Origin: Pseudonocardia sp. MH-G8
GTDB lineage: Bacteria > Actinomycetota > Actinomycetes > Mycobacteriales > Pseudonocardiaceae
Direction: 5' to 3'
Length of the DNA stretch: 64,000 bases
Assembly: GCF_002262885.1 (NCBI RefSeq)
Contig: NZ_NKYF01000007.1
Span: 124,001 to 188,000 of the forward strand
Made by a program: the position numbers and the translations under genes
The notes under the pieces: model-generated
What the model was told of the DNA's origin: nothing
Database searches by the model: none
What the model saw: only the letters and a program-made list of their open reading frames with translations
Shown: in pieces, positions 25,864 through 34,729 of the stretch
Numbering within the stretch: the stretch's first letter is position 1
How the letters are laid out: each line of letters opens with the position of its first letter

Positions 25864-26844
25864 TCAGCTGCTGCTGGTCACGCCGGTCAAGGCCGGGCTG
25901 TCGTTCCAGAGCTGCTCCGCGCGGGCGGTCTCGTAGGACTCGTCGGACGAGCGGATGTCGCGGTACCCGTCGAAGTACCTGCCGGTGGTGCCGGCCAGCT
26001 CGGGCGCGGTGGTGACCCAGGCGAGCGCGCGGCCCGACTCCTGCGTGGAGTGGATGTTGTCGGTCACGATCCGGCGCAGCAGCCAGGTGAACCGGGGCAG
26101 GACGTGCGTGGCCACGAACCGCACCGGGGCGGGCAGCGAGCGCCCCAGCCCGGTGTCCAGCATCATCCCGGGGTTGAACGCGTTGGCGGTGACGCCCTCG
26201 GGCAGCCGGCGGGCCAGGGCGTAGGTGAAGTAGATGTTCGCGAGCTTGGAGGTGCAGTAGCGGCGCTGGCCCCTCAACAGGGCGTTGTCCTTCGCGCCTG
26301 CAGGTCCGAGCTCGCCGCGGGCGAGGGCACGCGGGTCGTTCCACGCCGGGGCAAGCCCCTGCCCAGGACCGGGGTCATGGGTGTCGCTCGACACCACGAC
26401 CACGCGCGACGGCGCCTTCAGCACCGGCAACAGCTCGTTGACCAGGGCGAAGTGGCCCAGGTGGTTGACGCCGAACGTGGACTCGAAGCCATCGACCGTC
26501 TTCGCGTCGGCCGTCCCCATCTGCACGCCGGCGTTGCACACCAGGGCGTGCAGCCCGGGCAGCGCGCCCGATCCCAACCGCTCGGTCAGCTCGGCGGCGA
26601 AGGAGCGGACCGCGGCGAGTGAGGCCAGGTCCAGCACCATCGCCTCCACCGTGTTGCCCGGGGCGGCTCCGGCGGCCAGCGCGTCGGCGGCGGCCCGCGT
26701 GCGGCCTGCGTCGCGGGACGCGACAACGACGTGCCACGGCCGGTCGGTGGAACCGAGGAGTACCTGCGCGCACGCGTAGCCGAGGCCGCTGTTCCCCCCG
26801 GTGATGACGACGGTCCGGGCGTCGCCCGTGGTGTGGTCCGACAT
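25864..26844 (-). CDS. SDR-family oxidoreductase (protochlorophyllide-reductase-like group)
   Basis: A 326-residue SDR. I use ATG 26844 (GGAAGGA just upstream); an ATG at 26859 gives five more residues. TGGNSGLGYACAQ binds NAD(P); VCNAGVQ and YCTSKLANIYF contain the family motifs. The sequence style is that of the retinol-dehydrogenase/POR-like SDR group common in actinobacteria. Substrate unknown. Not overlapping any neighbour. Confidence 0.85.
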   Translation of the reverse strand: MSDHTTGDARTVVITGGNSGLGYACAQVLLGSTDRPWHVVVASRDAGRTRAAADALAAGAAPGNTVEAMVLDLASLAAVRSFAAELTERLGSGALPGLHALVCNAGVQMGTADAKTVDGFESTFGVNHLGHFALVNELLPVLKAPSRVVVVSSDTHDPGPGQGLAPAWNDPRALARGELGPAGAKDNALLRGQRRYCTSKLANIYFTYALARRLPEGVTANAFNPGMMLDTGLGRSLPAPVRFVATHVLPRFTWLLRRIVTDNIHSTQESGRALAWVTTAPELAGTTGRYFDGYRDIRSSDESYETARAEQLWNDSPALTGVTSSS

Positions 26845-27043
26845 CGTCGTTCCTTCCATCCTTGCTTCTCTCTTGCTGGAGCTCCCAGACAGCGTCGATC
26901 ACCCCGCCAGGCTCAACCAGGACCGACCGGTACCCGGCTAGTTGTCGTCCGGGCTGCCGGCGCACCGCAGAAGTGCCTCGTGCTCGCCTGCGATACGCCC
27001 AGCTGACACTCCGCTGTAGGTGCCCAGCCCGCGGGCGCGACGT

Positions 27044-27061
27044 GCCTCACGTCGGTGAGGC
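27044..27061. promoter_or_regulatory. Inverted repeat upstream of the SDR-MDR-OsmC operon
   Basis: GCCTCAC-GTCG-GTGAGGC, a perfect 7-bp inverted repeat about 95 bp before the 27157 start, in the 312-bp divergent gap (26845-27156). It is a possible operator. I see no other feature in that gap. Confidence 0.45.
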
Positions 27062-27156
27062 AGACGGACACACCATCAACGCCGCCGATCATCGTCACGC
27101 CGGTGCGGAGTTCCTACCTTCGAGAGGAGACATCAGCCCGACATCCGGAGAAGCAG

Positions 27157-27849
27157 ATGAAGATCGAGAACTCGGTGGCGCTCGTGACGGGGGCGAACCG
27201 TGGCATCGGCGAGCAGTTCGCCCGGAGCCTCCGCGAGCGAGGGGCGTCGAAGGTGTACGGGGGTGCCCGGGACGCGGCGAGCGTGACGGTGCCGGGTGTC
27301 GAGCCGGTACAGCTCGACATCACCGACCCGGAGTCGGTCACCGCGGCTGCTGCGCTGGCCGGTGACGTCACGCTGCTGGTCAACAACGCCGGGGTCGCCC
27401 ATGCGCAGGATCTGGTCGACGGCGATGTCGACCGGATCCGCGCCGAGATCGAGACGAATGTGTTCGGGACGCTCTCGATGGTCCGCGCGTTCGCTCCGAT
27501 CCTGGCCCGCAACGGTGGTGGGGCGATCGTCAACGTCCTCTCGGCGGCCTCCTGGTTCTGCTACCCGGGGAGCAGTTCCTACGCGGTGAGCAAGGCGGCG
27601 CAGTGGAACCTGACCAACGGTGTGCGCATGGAGCTGGACGCGCAGGGCACGCTCGTCGTCGGGGTTCACGTGGGAATGGTCGACACCGATCTGACCGCCG
27701 GTCTCGACGTGGAGAAGATGCCGCCGGCCGAGTTCGTCGAGATCGCGCTCGACGGGCTCGAGAACGGTCAGGTGGAAATCGTCGCCGACGACCTCAGCCT
27801 GCGCGCCAAGGCCGCCCTGGCCGGTGCGCCCCGCCTGCTCGTCCCCTGA
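27157..27849 (+). CDS. SDR-family oxidoreductase
   Basis: A 230-residue SDR; ATG 27157 follows CGGAGAAG, so the longer open frame upstream is discarded. TGANRGIGEQFA and YAVSKAAQWNL are present. Short and divergent in the C-terminal half, as in the sepiapterin-like and FabG-like groups. First gene of an apparent operon 27157-31044 with an MDR, an OsmC homologue, an EthD protein and a luciferase-like oxidoreductase. Confidence 0.85.
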   Translation: MKIENSVALVTGANRGIGEQFARSLRERGASKVYGGARDAASVTVPGVEPVQLDITDPESVTAAAALAGDVTLLVNNAGVAHAQDLVDGDVDRIRAEIETNVFGTLSMVRAFAPILARNGGGAIVNVLSAASWFCYPGSSSYAVSKAAQWNLTNGVRMELDAQGTLVVGVHVGMVDTDLTAGLDVEKMPPAEFVEIALDGLENGQVEIVADDLSLRAKAALAGAPRLLVP

Positions 27850-27906
27850 GACCCCCGACGGTGACCCGCTCCGTGGTCACACACGATCTTGATAGGAGGA
27901 GCCGAC

Positions 27907-28827
27907 ATGCAGGCACTCGTCCATGACCCGTCGACCCGGACGGGACTTGCCCTCGCCGAGGTCCCCGACCCGGTCCCGGCCGCCGATGAAGCGCTGGTCG
28001 CGGTGGAAGCGGTGTCGCTGAACCACGGCGAGGTGCGCTACCTCGCCGCGATGCGGCAGCCGGGCGAGGTGCCCGGCTGGGACGCGGCCGGCGTCGTCGT
28101 CACCCCTGCCGCCGACGGTTCCGGCCCACCGGCCGGCGCGCGCGTGGCGACCTTCGGCGCCGCCGGTGGGTGGGCCGCCCTTCGGGCGGTGGCGACCGGC
28201 GAGCTGGCCGTCGTGCCCGACGCCGTCGATTTCGGGGCCGCCGCGACCGTGCCGGTCGCCGCGGTGTCCGCGCTGCGGGCGCTGCGCCGGCTCGGGCCGC
28301 TGCTCGGGCGCCGCGTCCTCGTCACCGGCGCCTCCGGCGGGGTCGGGCGCTACGCCGTGGCGCTCGCGTCCCGGATGGGCGCCGAGGTCGTGGCCGCCGT
28401 GGGCTCCCCCGAGCGTGAGAAAGGGCTGCGGGAGATCGGCGCGTCCCGAGTGGTGTACGGCCCCGAGCTCACCGGTCTCGCCGGCAGGCTCGCGGGCATC
28501 GTCGACAACGTCGGCGGCGCCGCGCTCGCCCGGGCGGTCGACCACCTCGAGCCCGGGGGGATCGCGGTGAACGTCGGCGTGACCTCGGGGGAGCCGCTGG
28601 TCCTCGACCTCGAGGCGCAACGCCGTCGCGCCGCCGGCACCCGCGTCGAGATCTTCGTCCGGGGTGGCGAGAGCGCCGACGACCTCGCCCTGATCCTCGA
28701 CCTCCTGGCGAACGGCGCGCTCGACCCGCACATCGGTTGGCGCGGGTCGTGGCGCGACGCCGACGACGCCGTCGATGCCCTGCTCGGCCGCAAGGTCACC
28801 GGCAAGGCCGTCCTCGACATCTCCTGA
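27907..28827 (+). CDS. Zinc-free MDR, quinone-oxidoreductase-like
   Basis: A 306-residue medium-chain reductase without the structural-zinc Cys loop, as in NADPH:quinone reductases. [17 protein letters not shown] is the NAD(P) site (near 138-154). ATG 27907 is preceded by TAGGAGGA. A full-length paralogue lies at 47471-48400; both start MQALV. Probably reduces a quinone or an activated alkene. Confidence 0.88.
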   Translation: MQALVHDPSTRTGLALAEVPDPVPAADEALVAVEAVSLNHGEVRYLAAMRQPGEVPGWDAAGVVVTPAADGSGPPAGARVATFGAAGGWAALRAVATGELAVVPDAVDFGAAATVPVAAVSALRALRRLGPLLGRRVLVTGASGGVGRYAVALASRMGAEVVAAVGSPEREKGLREIGASRVVYGPELTGLAGRLAGIVDNVGGAALARAVDHLEPGGIAVNVGVTSGEPLVLDLEAQRRRAAGTRVEIFVRGGESADDLALILDLLANGALDPHIGWRGSWRDADDAVDALLGRKVTGKAVLDIS

Positions 28828-28866
28828 CCATCCGACCACCCGTTCTCCACCAGCACGAGGAGCGTC

Positions 28867-29352
28867 ATGTCCACCGAAGTCCCCGACATCCTGTACCCCG
28901 GCACCGCCCGACCCCCCACACGCACCGCCCGCATCGCATGGGAGGGAGACCTCGAAGGAGGCTCCGGCCAGGTGACGATGGAGAGCTCACGGGTGGCCAC
29001 CCACCCGATCTCCTACTACGAGCGCACCGCGCAGGACGCCGGCGGCACCACCAGCCCCGAGGAGCTGCTCGCCGCCGCGCACACGTCCTCCTACGTCATG
29101 GCGCTGTCGGCGGTCGTCGCCCAGGCCGGCGGCACCCCGGAGACCCTGGACGTGAGCGAGGACGTCTCGCTGGCCCCCGATCCCGCGGGTGGGTTCCGGC
29201 TCGCGGGCATCACGCTCACCGTGCGCGGGCGGGTCGCTGGCCTGGACGCCGACGGCTTCGCCGAAGCCGCCCGGCGCGCGGTCCACACCGACCCGTTCGG
29301 CAAGGCCCTCGCCGCGGTCAAGATCACCGTGCGTGCCGCGCTCGAGCCCTGA
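28867..29352 (+). CDS. OsmC/Ohr-family protein lacking both catalytic cysteines
   Basis: A 161-residue OsmC-fold protein; TSPEELLAAAHTSSYVMALS aligns with the family segment that normally reads AAHAACFSMAL, so the peroxidatic Cys is replaced by Ser. The resolving-Cys region, usually CPVSxxL, reads TDPFGKALAAVK. A thiol peroxidase function is therefore unlikely. The fold is otherwise complete. ATG 28867 follows GAGGAGCGTC. It sits between redox enzymes and an EthD protein. Confidence 0.85.
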   Translation: MSTEVPDILYPGTARPPTRTARIAWEGDLEGGSGQVTMESSRVATHPISYYERTAQDAGGTTSPEELLAAAHTSSYVMALSAVVAQAGGTPETLDVSEDVSLAPDPAGGFRLAGITLTVRGRVAGLDADGFAEAARRAVHTDPFGKALAAVKITVRAALEP

Positions 29353-29393
29353 GCGCCCGTTCCCTCAAGCTCACACCGCGACGGAGAACTCCC

Positions 29394-30080
29394 ATGATTC
29401 GGTACTTCGCCATGTTGACCCGCCTGCCCCAGGTGGCACCGCAGGTGTTCCACGACCACTGGCGCCACCCGCACGCGACCTACGGCAGCCTGATCCCCGG
29501 CATCCGCACCTACGTGCAGGCCCATCAGATCCACACCGACCTGCTCGACGCCGACCAGGCCACGCACGAAGCCATCTCGGTGATCGAGTTCGACTCCGTC
29601 GCCGAGGCCCGCGGCCTGGTCAGCGAGCGGCAGTACTACGACCGGATCCTGCCCGACGAACCCCTGTTCCTGGACAAGTCCAAGATCGAGAACTTCGCCA
29701 CGGAGGAGGAGGTGCTCGTTGCCCGTCCCCGGCCCCAGGACGGGGCGAGCTACGGCGACGCGCAGTGGTACCACCTCGACCGCAGCGTGACCATCCAGCT
29801 GCTGCAGTTCGTCCGCCTCGACGGCAACCCCGGCTGGGCCGGCAACGACGACGCCGACCTGGGCCGGCGCATCGGCGCCCTGCGTCACGTGCGCAACCAC
29901 CCCTCCCGCGAGTTCCACGGCGACAACCCGACCTTCCTCGGGGCGCGGCAGCTCTGGTGGCCGACCCGGACCGCATTCGAGGACGGCGTGGCCGCGGACC
30001 CTGAGGCGTTCACCGAGCTCGTCGGGCGCGGCGGCCACGCCCTGACGGTCCTCGTGCAGTCGGAACGCTTCGTCCGGTGA
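29394..30080 (+). CDS. EthD-domain protein with two repeats
   Basis: A 228-residue protein with ATG 29394 after GGAGA. Residues 1-110 (MIRYFAMLTRLPQVAPQVFH, then DHWRHPHATYG) form one EthD/ferredoxin-like domain and residues about 115-228 a second, more divergent one (LLQFVRLDGNPGWAGND). EthD proteins accompany monooxygenases and catabolic clusters; the biochemical role is unclear. It lies between the OsmC homologue and an F420- or FMN-linked oxidoreductase. Confidence 0.78.
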   Translation: MIRYFAMLTRLPQVAPQVFHDHWRHPHATYGSLIPGIRTYVQAHQIHTDLLDADQATHEAISVIEFDSVAEARGLVSERQYYDRILPDEPLFLDKSKIENFATEEEVLVARPRPQDGASYGDAQWYHLDRSVTIQLLQFVRLDGNPGWAGNDDADLGRRIGALRHVRNHPSREFHGDNPTFLGARQLWWPTRTAFEDGVAADPEAFTELVGRGGHALTVLVQSERFVR

Positions 30081-30120
30081 CCAGCCGTGGTCCGTACAAG
30101 CACCATCTCGAAAGGCAGCC

Positions 30121-31044
30121 ATGACGTTCGGATTCTTCGTACCCAACTTGGGGCCGGCGGCCACCCCGGAGGGGATCAGCACGATCGCGCGCCGCAGCGA
30201 GGAGCGCGGATTCGCATCGCTGTGGGTCACCGACCGTCTGCTCGTGCCGACCCGGCCGACCCGCCCGCACCCGGGCTCGGCGGACGGTCTCCCTCCGGAG
30301 GCGCACCGGTACGCCCTCGACCCGGTCGCGGTGCTCACCTTCGCGGCGGCCCTGACCTCCCACATCCGCCTCGGCACGAGCGTGCTGATCGCCAGCTATC
30401 TCAATCCGGTGGTGCTGGCCCGCCAGCTCACGACGCTCGACATCCTCTCCGGCGGCCGGGTGGTGGCCGGGCTGGGTGTCGGGGCGAACCCGGAGGAGTT
30501 CACCGCGACCGGCGGTGACCTGTCCACCCGCGGGCGGCGCATGGACGAGTTCCTGGACCTGCTGGTCGCGGTGTGGACCGAGAACCCCGTCACGTACGAG
30601 GGGAAGTTCTTCACCGTGCCCGAGTCCTCGATCCTGCCCAAGCCCGTCCAGCGCCCGCACCCACCGATCGCCCTCGCGACCAACAGCGCCGCAGCGGTGC
30701 GGCGCGCGGCGCGCGTCGGCGCGGCGATCCACCCGGTGAACGCAGCCGGCAGCGACCTCGCCGATCTCGTCGTGCTGTACCGGTCCGCGCTCGCCGACGC
30801 AGGCCGTGACGCGCGTGCCGGGCAGGTCATCCTCCGCGCGGAGATCGCGCTGTCCGACCGGCCGCTCGGCAGCGATCGCGCCCCGTACCACGGGACGGTC
30901 GAGCAGGTCGCCGACGACGTCGAGGACGCACGCCGGTCGGGCGCCACCGAGGTGCTGTTCGACCCCTCCTACGCTGCGCGCTCGCTGAGCGAGTTCGAGG
31001 ACTACCTCGACGCGCTCACCCCGGTGGCGGCCGCCGCCACGTGA
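30121..31044 (+). CDS. Luciferase-like (LLM class) F420- or FMN-dependent oxidoreductase
   Basis: A 307-residue TIM-barrel protein of the luciferase-like superfamily, opening with FGFFVPNLGPAATPEGI; LTTLDILSGGRVVAGLGVG and a C-terminal EQVADDVEDARRSGATEVLF segment are diagnostic. The size and style resemble the F420-dependent TIGR03619 group. ATG 30121 is preceded by AAAGG. It ends the operon that begins at 27157 and converges on the AraC gene at 31087. Confidence 0.85.
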   Translation: MTFGFFVPNLGPAATPEGISTIARRSEERGFASLWVTDRLLVPTRPTRPHPGSADGLPPEAHRYALDPVAVLTFAAALTSHIRLGTSVLIASYLNPVVLARQLTTLDILSGGRVVAGLGVGANPEEFTATGGDLSTRGRRMDEFLDLLVAVWTENPVTYEGKFFTVPESSILPKPVQRPHPPIALATNSAAAVRRAARVGAAIHPVNAAGSDLADLVVLYRSALADAGRDARAGQVILRAEIALSDRPLGSDRAPYHGTVEQVADDVEDARRSGATEVLFDPSYAARSLSEFEDYLDALTPVAAAAT

Positions 31045-31086
31045 GGTGGCAGCCGCTGGTGGAGCGACTTCTCCTGCGTGCGATCG

Positions 31087-32034
31087 CTACGCCGGCAGGC
31101 GGCGACCGATGTGCGCGGCTGCGCGCACGTCGGCGCGGAACTCGCTCGGCGCGACGCCGCGAGCACGCCGAAAGGCGCGACTGAACGCGTGCTGTGAGGT
31201 GTACCCGACGGCGGTGGCCACGGCCTCGACGGTGTCGTCGGTGTCGCGCAGCCGTGCCGCGGCGATATCGATACGCCATGCCGTGAGATAGGCGCCGGGT
31301 GTCTGGCCGAGCGCGGCCGGGAAACGCCGCGACAGGGTGGCGCGCGACACCCGGATCGCGGCGGCCAGGGTCGAGGTCGTCCAGCCATGGTCCGGTTCGC
31401 GGTGGATGTGCTCCAGGGCATCGCGGACGACCGGGTCGAGCAGCGCACCGAGCCACGAGCTGGGCCGCTGCACCGGCTGCGTGGCCAGCCACGCCCGGAC
31501 GAACTGGATCAGCAGCAGATCGATGATGCTGTTGACGGCCGCGGTGGTGCCGATCTGCGGGTGGGCCAGTTCCCGGGTCAGCAGCCGGACCGTGTCGTCG
31601 AGGTAGGTCCGCTCGCTCGCCGCCACGTGCACAGGCCCTTCGAGGGCGGTGAGCACCGGCGTGCTGACCTCCGGATCATGCTCGTAGTGCAGGGTCACCA
31701 GAGTGGTTTGCGGCGGTGACGACCCGAGTTGCAGGACGCCGCCGATCGCCCGCGTCCGGTCGGCCCTCTCCCGGTCGCAGGCGCCCATCATGACGCCCGG
31801 CTCGCTCGCCAGCCCGTGCTCGGTGCCCGCGGGGAGGAGCACGGCGTCGCCGGCGTCCATCCTGCGCGGCCCCGTTCCGGGAACGGTCAGCCACAGGGTC
31901 CCGGCGGTGACGGCGTGCAGGGCGACGCCGGGGAAGGTGTCCAGCCACAGACCCCACCTCCCGCCGGCCTCCACGCGCGTCCCCAACGAGCCCCGCGCGC
32001 CGGAGACCCGCAGGGCGTCTGCCAACAGGTCCAT
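31087..32034 (-). CDS. AraC-family regulator with cupin sensor domain
   Basis: A 315-residue regulator, ATG 32034 behind GGGGGG. The N-terminal half is a cupin_6 domain (DAGDAVLLPAGTEHGLA). The C-terminal half is an AraC HTH with TLAAAIRVSRATLSRRFPAA and VGYTSQHAFSRAFRRARG. A related protein lies at 44586-45530. The gene converges with the 27157-31044 operon, which it may control. Confidence 0.9.
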   Translation of the reverse strand: MDLLADALRVSGARGSLGTRVEAGGRWGLWLDTFPGVALHAVTAGTLWLTVPGTGPRRMDAGDAVLLPAGTEHGLASEPGVMMGACDRERADRTRAIGGVLQLGSSPPQTTLVTLHYEHDPEVSTPVLTALEGPVHVAASERTYLDDTVRLLTRELAHPQIGTTAAVNSIIDLLLIQFVRAWLATQPVQRPSSWLGALLDPVVRDALEHIHREPDHGWTTSTLAAAIRVSRATLSRRFPAALGQTPGAYLTAWRIDIAAARLRDTDDTVEAVATAVGYTSQHAFSRAFRRARGVAPSEFRADVRAAAHIGRRLPA

Positions 32035-32186
32035 CCCCCCATCATGCTCGATGCTCCCGCACCGGCGGCCCACCTGTCGTCGTCGGGCCCGCATCAGCCG
32101 GTCCTGCGCGGCGAACTGTCGAGGCTGCTGCCCGGCCGCTGATCGCTGCCGCGCGTCCCGTGACGAAGATCAGCTACGCCGGTGTG

Positions 32187-32670
32187 CGATGGCCTCGGGG
32201 ATCGACTCGGCGACCGGGCCGGCTGTGAGACGGGCAGGTGAGGAGGCGGCCGGCCGGTTCCTCACGGGCCTCAGGGTGCGGAGCCTGGACGGGTACGCAC
32301 CCGCCGCCCCGCATCTGCGGCGGGCGCTGGAGGTGCTGACCAGCGACGAGGACCTGGGGCTGACCCCGAGTGGGCGCGAGCCTTCGTCGAGGGGACCGTC
32401 GCGGCGAACTGTCCACACGGTCGCATGCTGCGCCAGGTCAAGACGCCGGTGCTGCTCACCCACCACCGCAGGAGCGTCGATCCGGAGGCGGGCAACCTGA
32501 TGGGTGCCATCTCCGACCAGCAGGCCGCCCGGGCGAGGCAGCTGATGGAGGGCGCCGGGGTGCGCGTCGGTTACGAGTCGATCCCCGATGCTGCGCACGT
32601 CATGCACCAGGCCGACCCGGTCACGTACACGGAGATCCTCAGGCGGTGGACGACGACCCTCCCGGATTGA
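32187..32670 (+). pseudogene. Alpha/beta hydrolase, 5'-truncated and frameshifted
   Basis: The 3' part reads DPEWARAFVEGTVAANCPHG, RMLRQVKTPVLLTHHRRS and IPDAAHVMHQADPVTY, the C-terminal half of an alpha/beta hydrolase ending at TGA 32668-32670. The preceding stretch (RSLDGYAPAAPHLRRALEVL then TSDEDLG) is in another frame; one indel near 32358 (expected DLGWDPEW) separates them. The N-terminal half with the nucleophile is missing. Confidence 0.65.
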
Positions 32671-32981
32671 TCACTGCGACCGGAACCCGACGGTGCCGGG
32701 GGCTTCGGGAAGGACCGGCCGCGCCGCACGGCTGATCAGCGTGTGCGGTCGCAGGGACGCACCGATGCGGTTGTGGCACCGCAGCCGCCGATCATGGCGA
32801 CCGGCCGCCCGAGCTGCTGGTGCGGGCGTCGTGATCGCCAGGATCGGACCTGCCGTGCACCGGGAGCGTGTTGCGAATCAGGCGGTCCGTCGGATGCCGG
32901 ATGATCGCTGCGAGAAGTACCTGACGTTGCCGCGACAGCACCCACGCACTGCTCGGACGGCCTGCAGGCGGTGGCCACCGC
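32671..32981. other. Gap without a recognisable gene
   Basis: Between the broken hydrolase and the repeated hairpin element I see no coding signature and no clear regulatory palindrome. Confidence 0.5.
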
Positions 32982-33112
32982 GCGTGCCTCGCAGCTGTGG
33001 TGATCAGCGGTTGGGTGCACGAACGGCCGTATACGGCCTCCCGTGCACTCAACCGATGACCATGGTTCCAGCCGGCGCTTCCGGCCCCGCCACGGCGCCC
33101 GCCGCGCAGAAG
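32982..33112 (+). repeat. Repeated hairpin element, copy B
   Basis: It matches copy A (23225-23354, opposite orientation) over about 130 bp. The core hairpin is 33008-33055, arms CGGTTGGGTGCACG and CGTGCACTCAACCG around a 20-base centre containing GGCCGTATACGGCC. Flanks pair further (GGTGATC / GATGACC). No transposase is near either copy. Confidence 0.75.
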
Positions 33113-33239
33113 CTGGCCGGCGAGCGGCAGGGCCACCGCGCCGGAGAAGGACGGCATTTCGGCCCGCTGCCTCCCCTGCTGGGGCAGCGGAGGTGCCCGT
33201 TCCGTAGGGCGCGGCGCCGCCGCGTTCCCGGGCACCGCG

Positions 33240-33368
33240 ATGAGCGACGAAGAGTTCGACGACTCGCCGGCGAACAGGGTCATGGGTGTCGAGGTCAACC
33301 TCCTCTCGGCGTCGATCTGCCTGGCCGTGCTCGGAACCTCGCTCGCACTGGGGCGCCGCGCCCGCTGA
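33240..33368 (+). CDS. Small membrane protein or C-terminal relic (42 aa)
   Basis: ATG 33240 to TGA 33366-33368 encodes MSDEEFDDSPANRVMGVEVN and then a hydrophobic segment LLSASICLAVLGTSLALG followed by RRAR. It has the form of an acidic N-tail, one membrane helix and a positive tail. No clear ribosome-binding site is present and the frame stays open upstream, so it may be the end of a larger decayed gene. Confidence 0.3.
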   Translation: MSDEEFDDSPANRVMGVEVNLLSASICLAVLGTSLALGRRAR

Positions 33369-33468
33369 GTCGTGCGAGGCAGACGGTTCTTGCAGTCCTG
33401 TGTGGATCCCCGGCCGACCGGTCGACGGTGCCGCCCCGCCGCCCGGTACCCGACCGGAGGACGAAGAA

Positions 33469-33508
33469 CGGCTCCGGGTCCGGTGCGAACCGCTCCGACC
33501 CGGAGCCG
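33469..33508 (-). terminator. Terminator of the monooxygenase-ALDH operon
   Basis: Perfect 12-base arms CGGCTCCGGGTC (33469-33480) and GACCCGGAGCCG (33497-33508), loop 16 bases, 19 bp after the monooxygenase stop. Confidence 0.75.
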
Positions 33509-33527
33509 AGCGTTCCCGTCGCTGGGG

Positions 33528-34706
33528 TCAGTGGCGCAGGCCTGCCTCCTTGAGCAGCGGCATGACGTTGTCCCCGAAGTACTTGAGCTCCTCGTTGTAG
33601 TCGATGAGCCCGAAGATCATGCCCTGCATGCCGGCCTCGTTGAGGGCGGCGAGCTCCTCCGTGACCTGCTCAGGCGTGCCGACGACGGGGTAGCCGCCCC
33701 AGCCTGCGATGAAGCGCTCCTGCTTCTCCTTGACGGCGTGGTCGAAGGACTGGCTGGCCCCGGAACCGGCGATCTTGATGACGTTGCCGGCAGCTCCCCA
33801 GTCGCCCTCGTCGACGACCTGCTGGAAGGCGCGCTTCGCCTCGTCCTCGGTGTCCCGGCAGACGACCAGGCCGTAGGTCATGACCTGGATGTCGCGTTGG
33901 TAGTCGTCGCGGGCCTTCGACCGCACTTTGTCGGTGTAGGCCTTGATGTTCTCCAGGGTGTCGAGCGAAGCGAAGTTGATGTCCACGTTTCGGGCGGAGA
34001 ACTCGATGCCGGCCGGCGAGTTGCCGGCGTTGAGCAGCGCCGGCCGGGGCGCCTGGTGCGGCTTGGGGTACGCCTCGAGCAGGTTGCCGTTGAAGTACTC
34101 CCCGTCGACCTCGAACGAGCCGGGCTCGCTCCACAGCCTCGTGGCGTAGTCGATCCACTCCTGACCGAAGGCGTAGCGCTCGTCGTGCTCGCGCTGCTCG
34201 CCGCCGAACATCTCCATCTCCGGCGGCACCCACCCCATCACCAGGTTGAGGGCGAACCTGCCCCCGGAGATGTGGTCGATCGTGGTCGCCGACTTCGCGG
34301 CGACGATCGGGTGCACGGTGGGCAGGTGCGACGTCGCGGCGACGGCGATCCGCTCGGTGGCCTCGGCGACGCCCGCGGCCCAGGTGTAGGTCTCGAAGCA
34401 GTTGCCGTTGAAGTTGGTGGAGCCGCCGAAGCCCTTCCAGCGGGCCACCGGCACCAGCACGTCGAAGCCGATGCGGTCGGCGCGCTGCGCGATCTCCTTG
34501 GTGTGCTCCCAGGTGACCCGGTACGACGACGGCGCGTGGCTCATGATCAGCCCGTAGGAGCAGTTGGTGCCGAACAGGCCCAGCTTCATCTTCTGGTCGC
34601 CGAACAGTGGGTTGGTCTCGGCGCGGTCCTGCAGCGGCTGGGTCTCGCTCGCGGGCCGGGGGTCGGTGGGGTTGAGGCCGAGGCGCTCGTTGGCCGTCAC
34701 AGTCAT
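33528..34706 (-). CDS. Flavin-dependent monooxygenase, RutA/SfnG-like (LLM class)
   Basis: A 392-residue luciferase-like monooxygenase. ATG 34706 follows AAGGAG. Conserved segments are MKLGLFGTNCSYGLIMSHAP, WKGFGGSTNFNGNCFETYTW and TIDHISGGRFALNLVMGW; they resemble RutA (uracil ring opening), dimethylsulfone and NTA monooxygenases, which use reduced FMN from a separate reductase. It lies 23 bp downstream of an ALDH and near ribBA and a flavin reductase. The substrate is unknown, but the ALDH suggests that an aldehyde is released. Confidence 0.88.
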   Translation of the reverse strand: MTVTANERLGLNPTDPRPASETQPLQDRAETNPLFGDQKMKLGLFGTNCSYGLIMSHAPSSYRVTWEHTKEIAQRADRIGFDVLVPVARWKGFGGSTNFNGNCFETYTWAAGVAEATERIAVAATSHLPTVHPIVAAKSATTIDHISGGRFALNLVMGWVPPEMEMFGGEQREHDERYAFGQEWIDYATRLWSEPGSFEVDGEYFNGNLLEAYPKPHQAPRPALLNAGNSPAGIEFSARNVDINFASLDTLENIKAYTDKVRSKARDDYQRDIQVMTYGLVVCRDTEDEAKRAFQQVVDEGDWGAAGNVIKIAGSGASQSFDHAVKEKQERFIAGWGGYPVVGTPEQVTEELAALNEAGMQGMIFGLIDYNEELKYFGDNVMPLLKEAGLRH

Positions 34707-34729
34707 GGTCGTCTCCTTCGACGGGGTGC

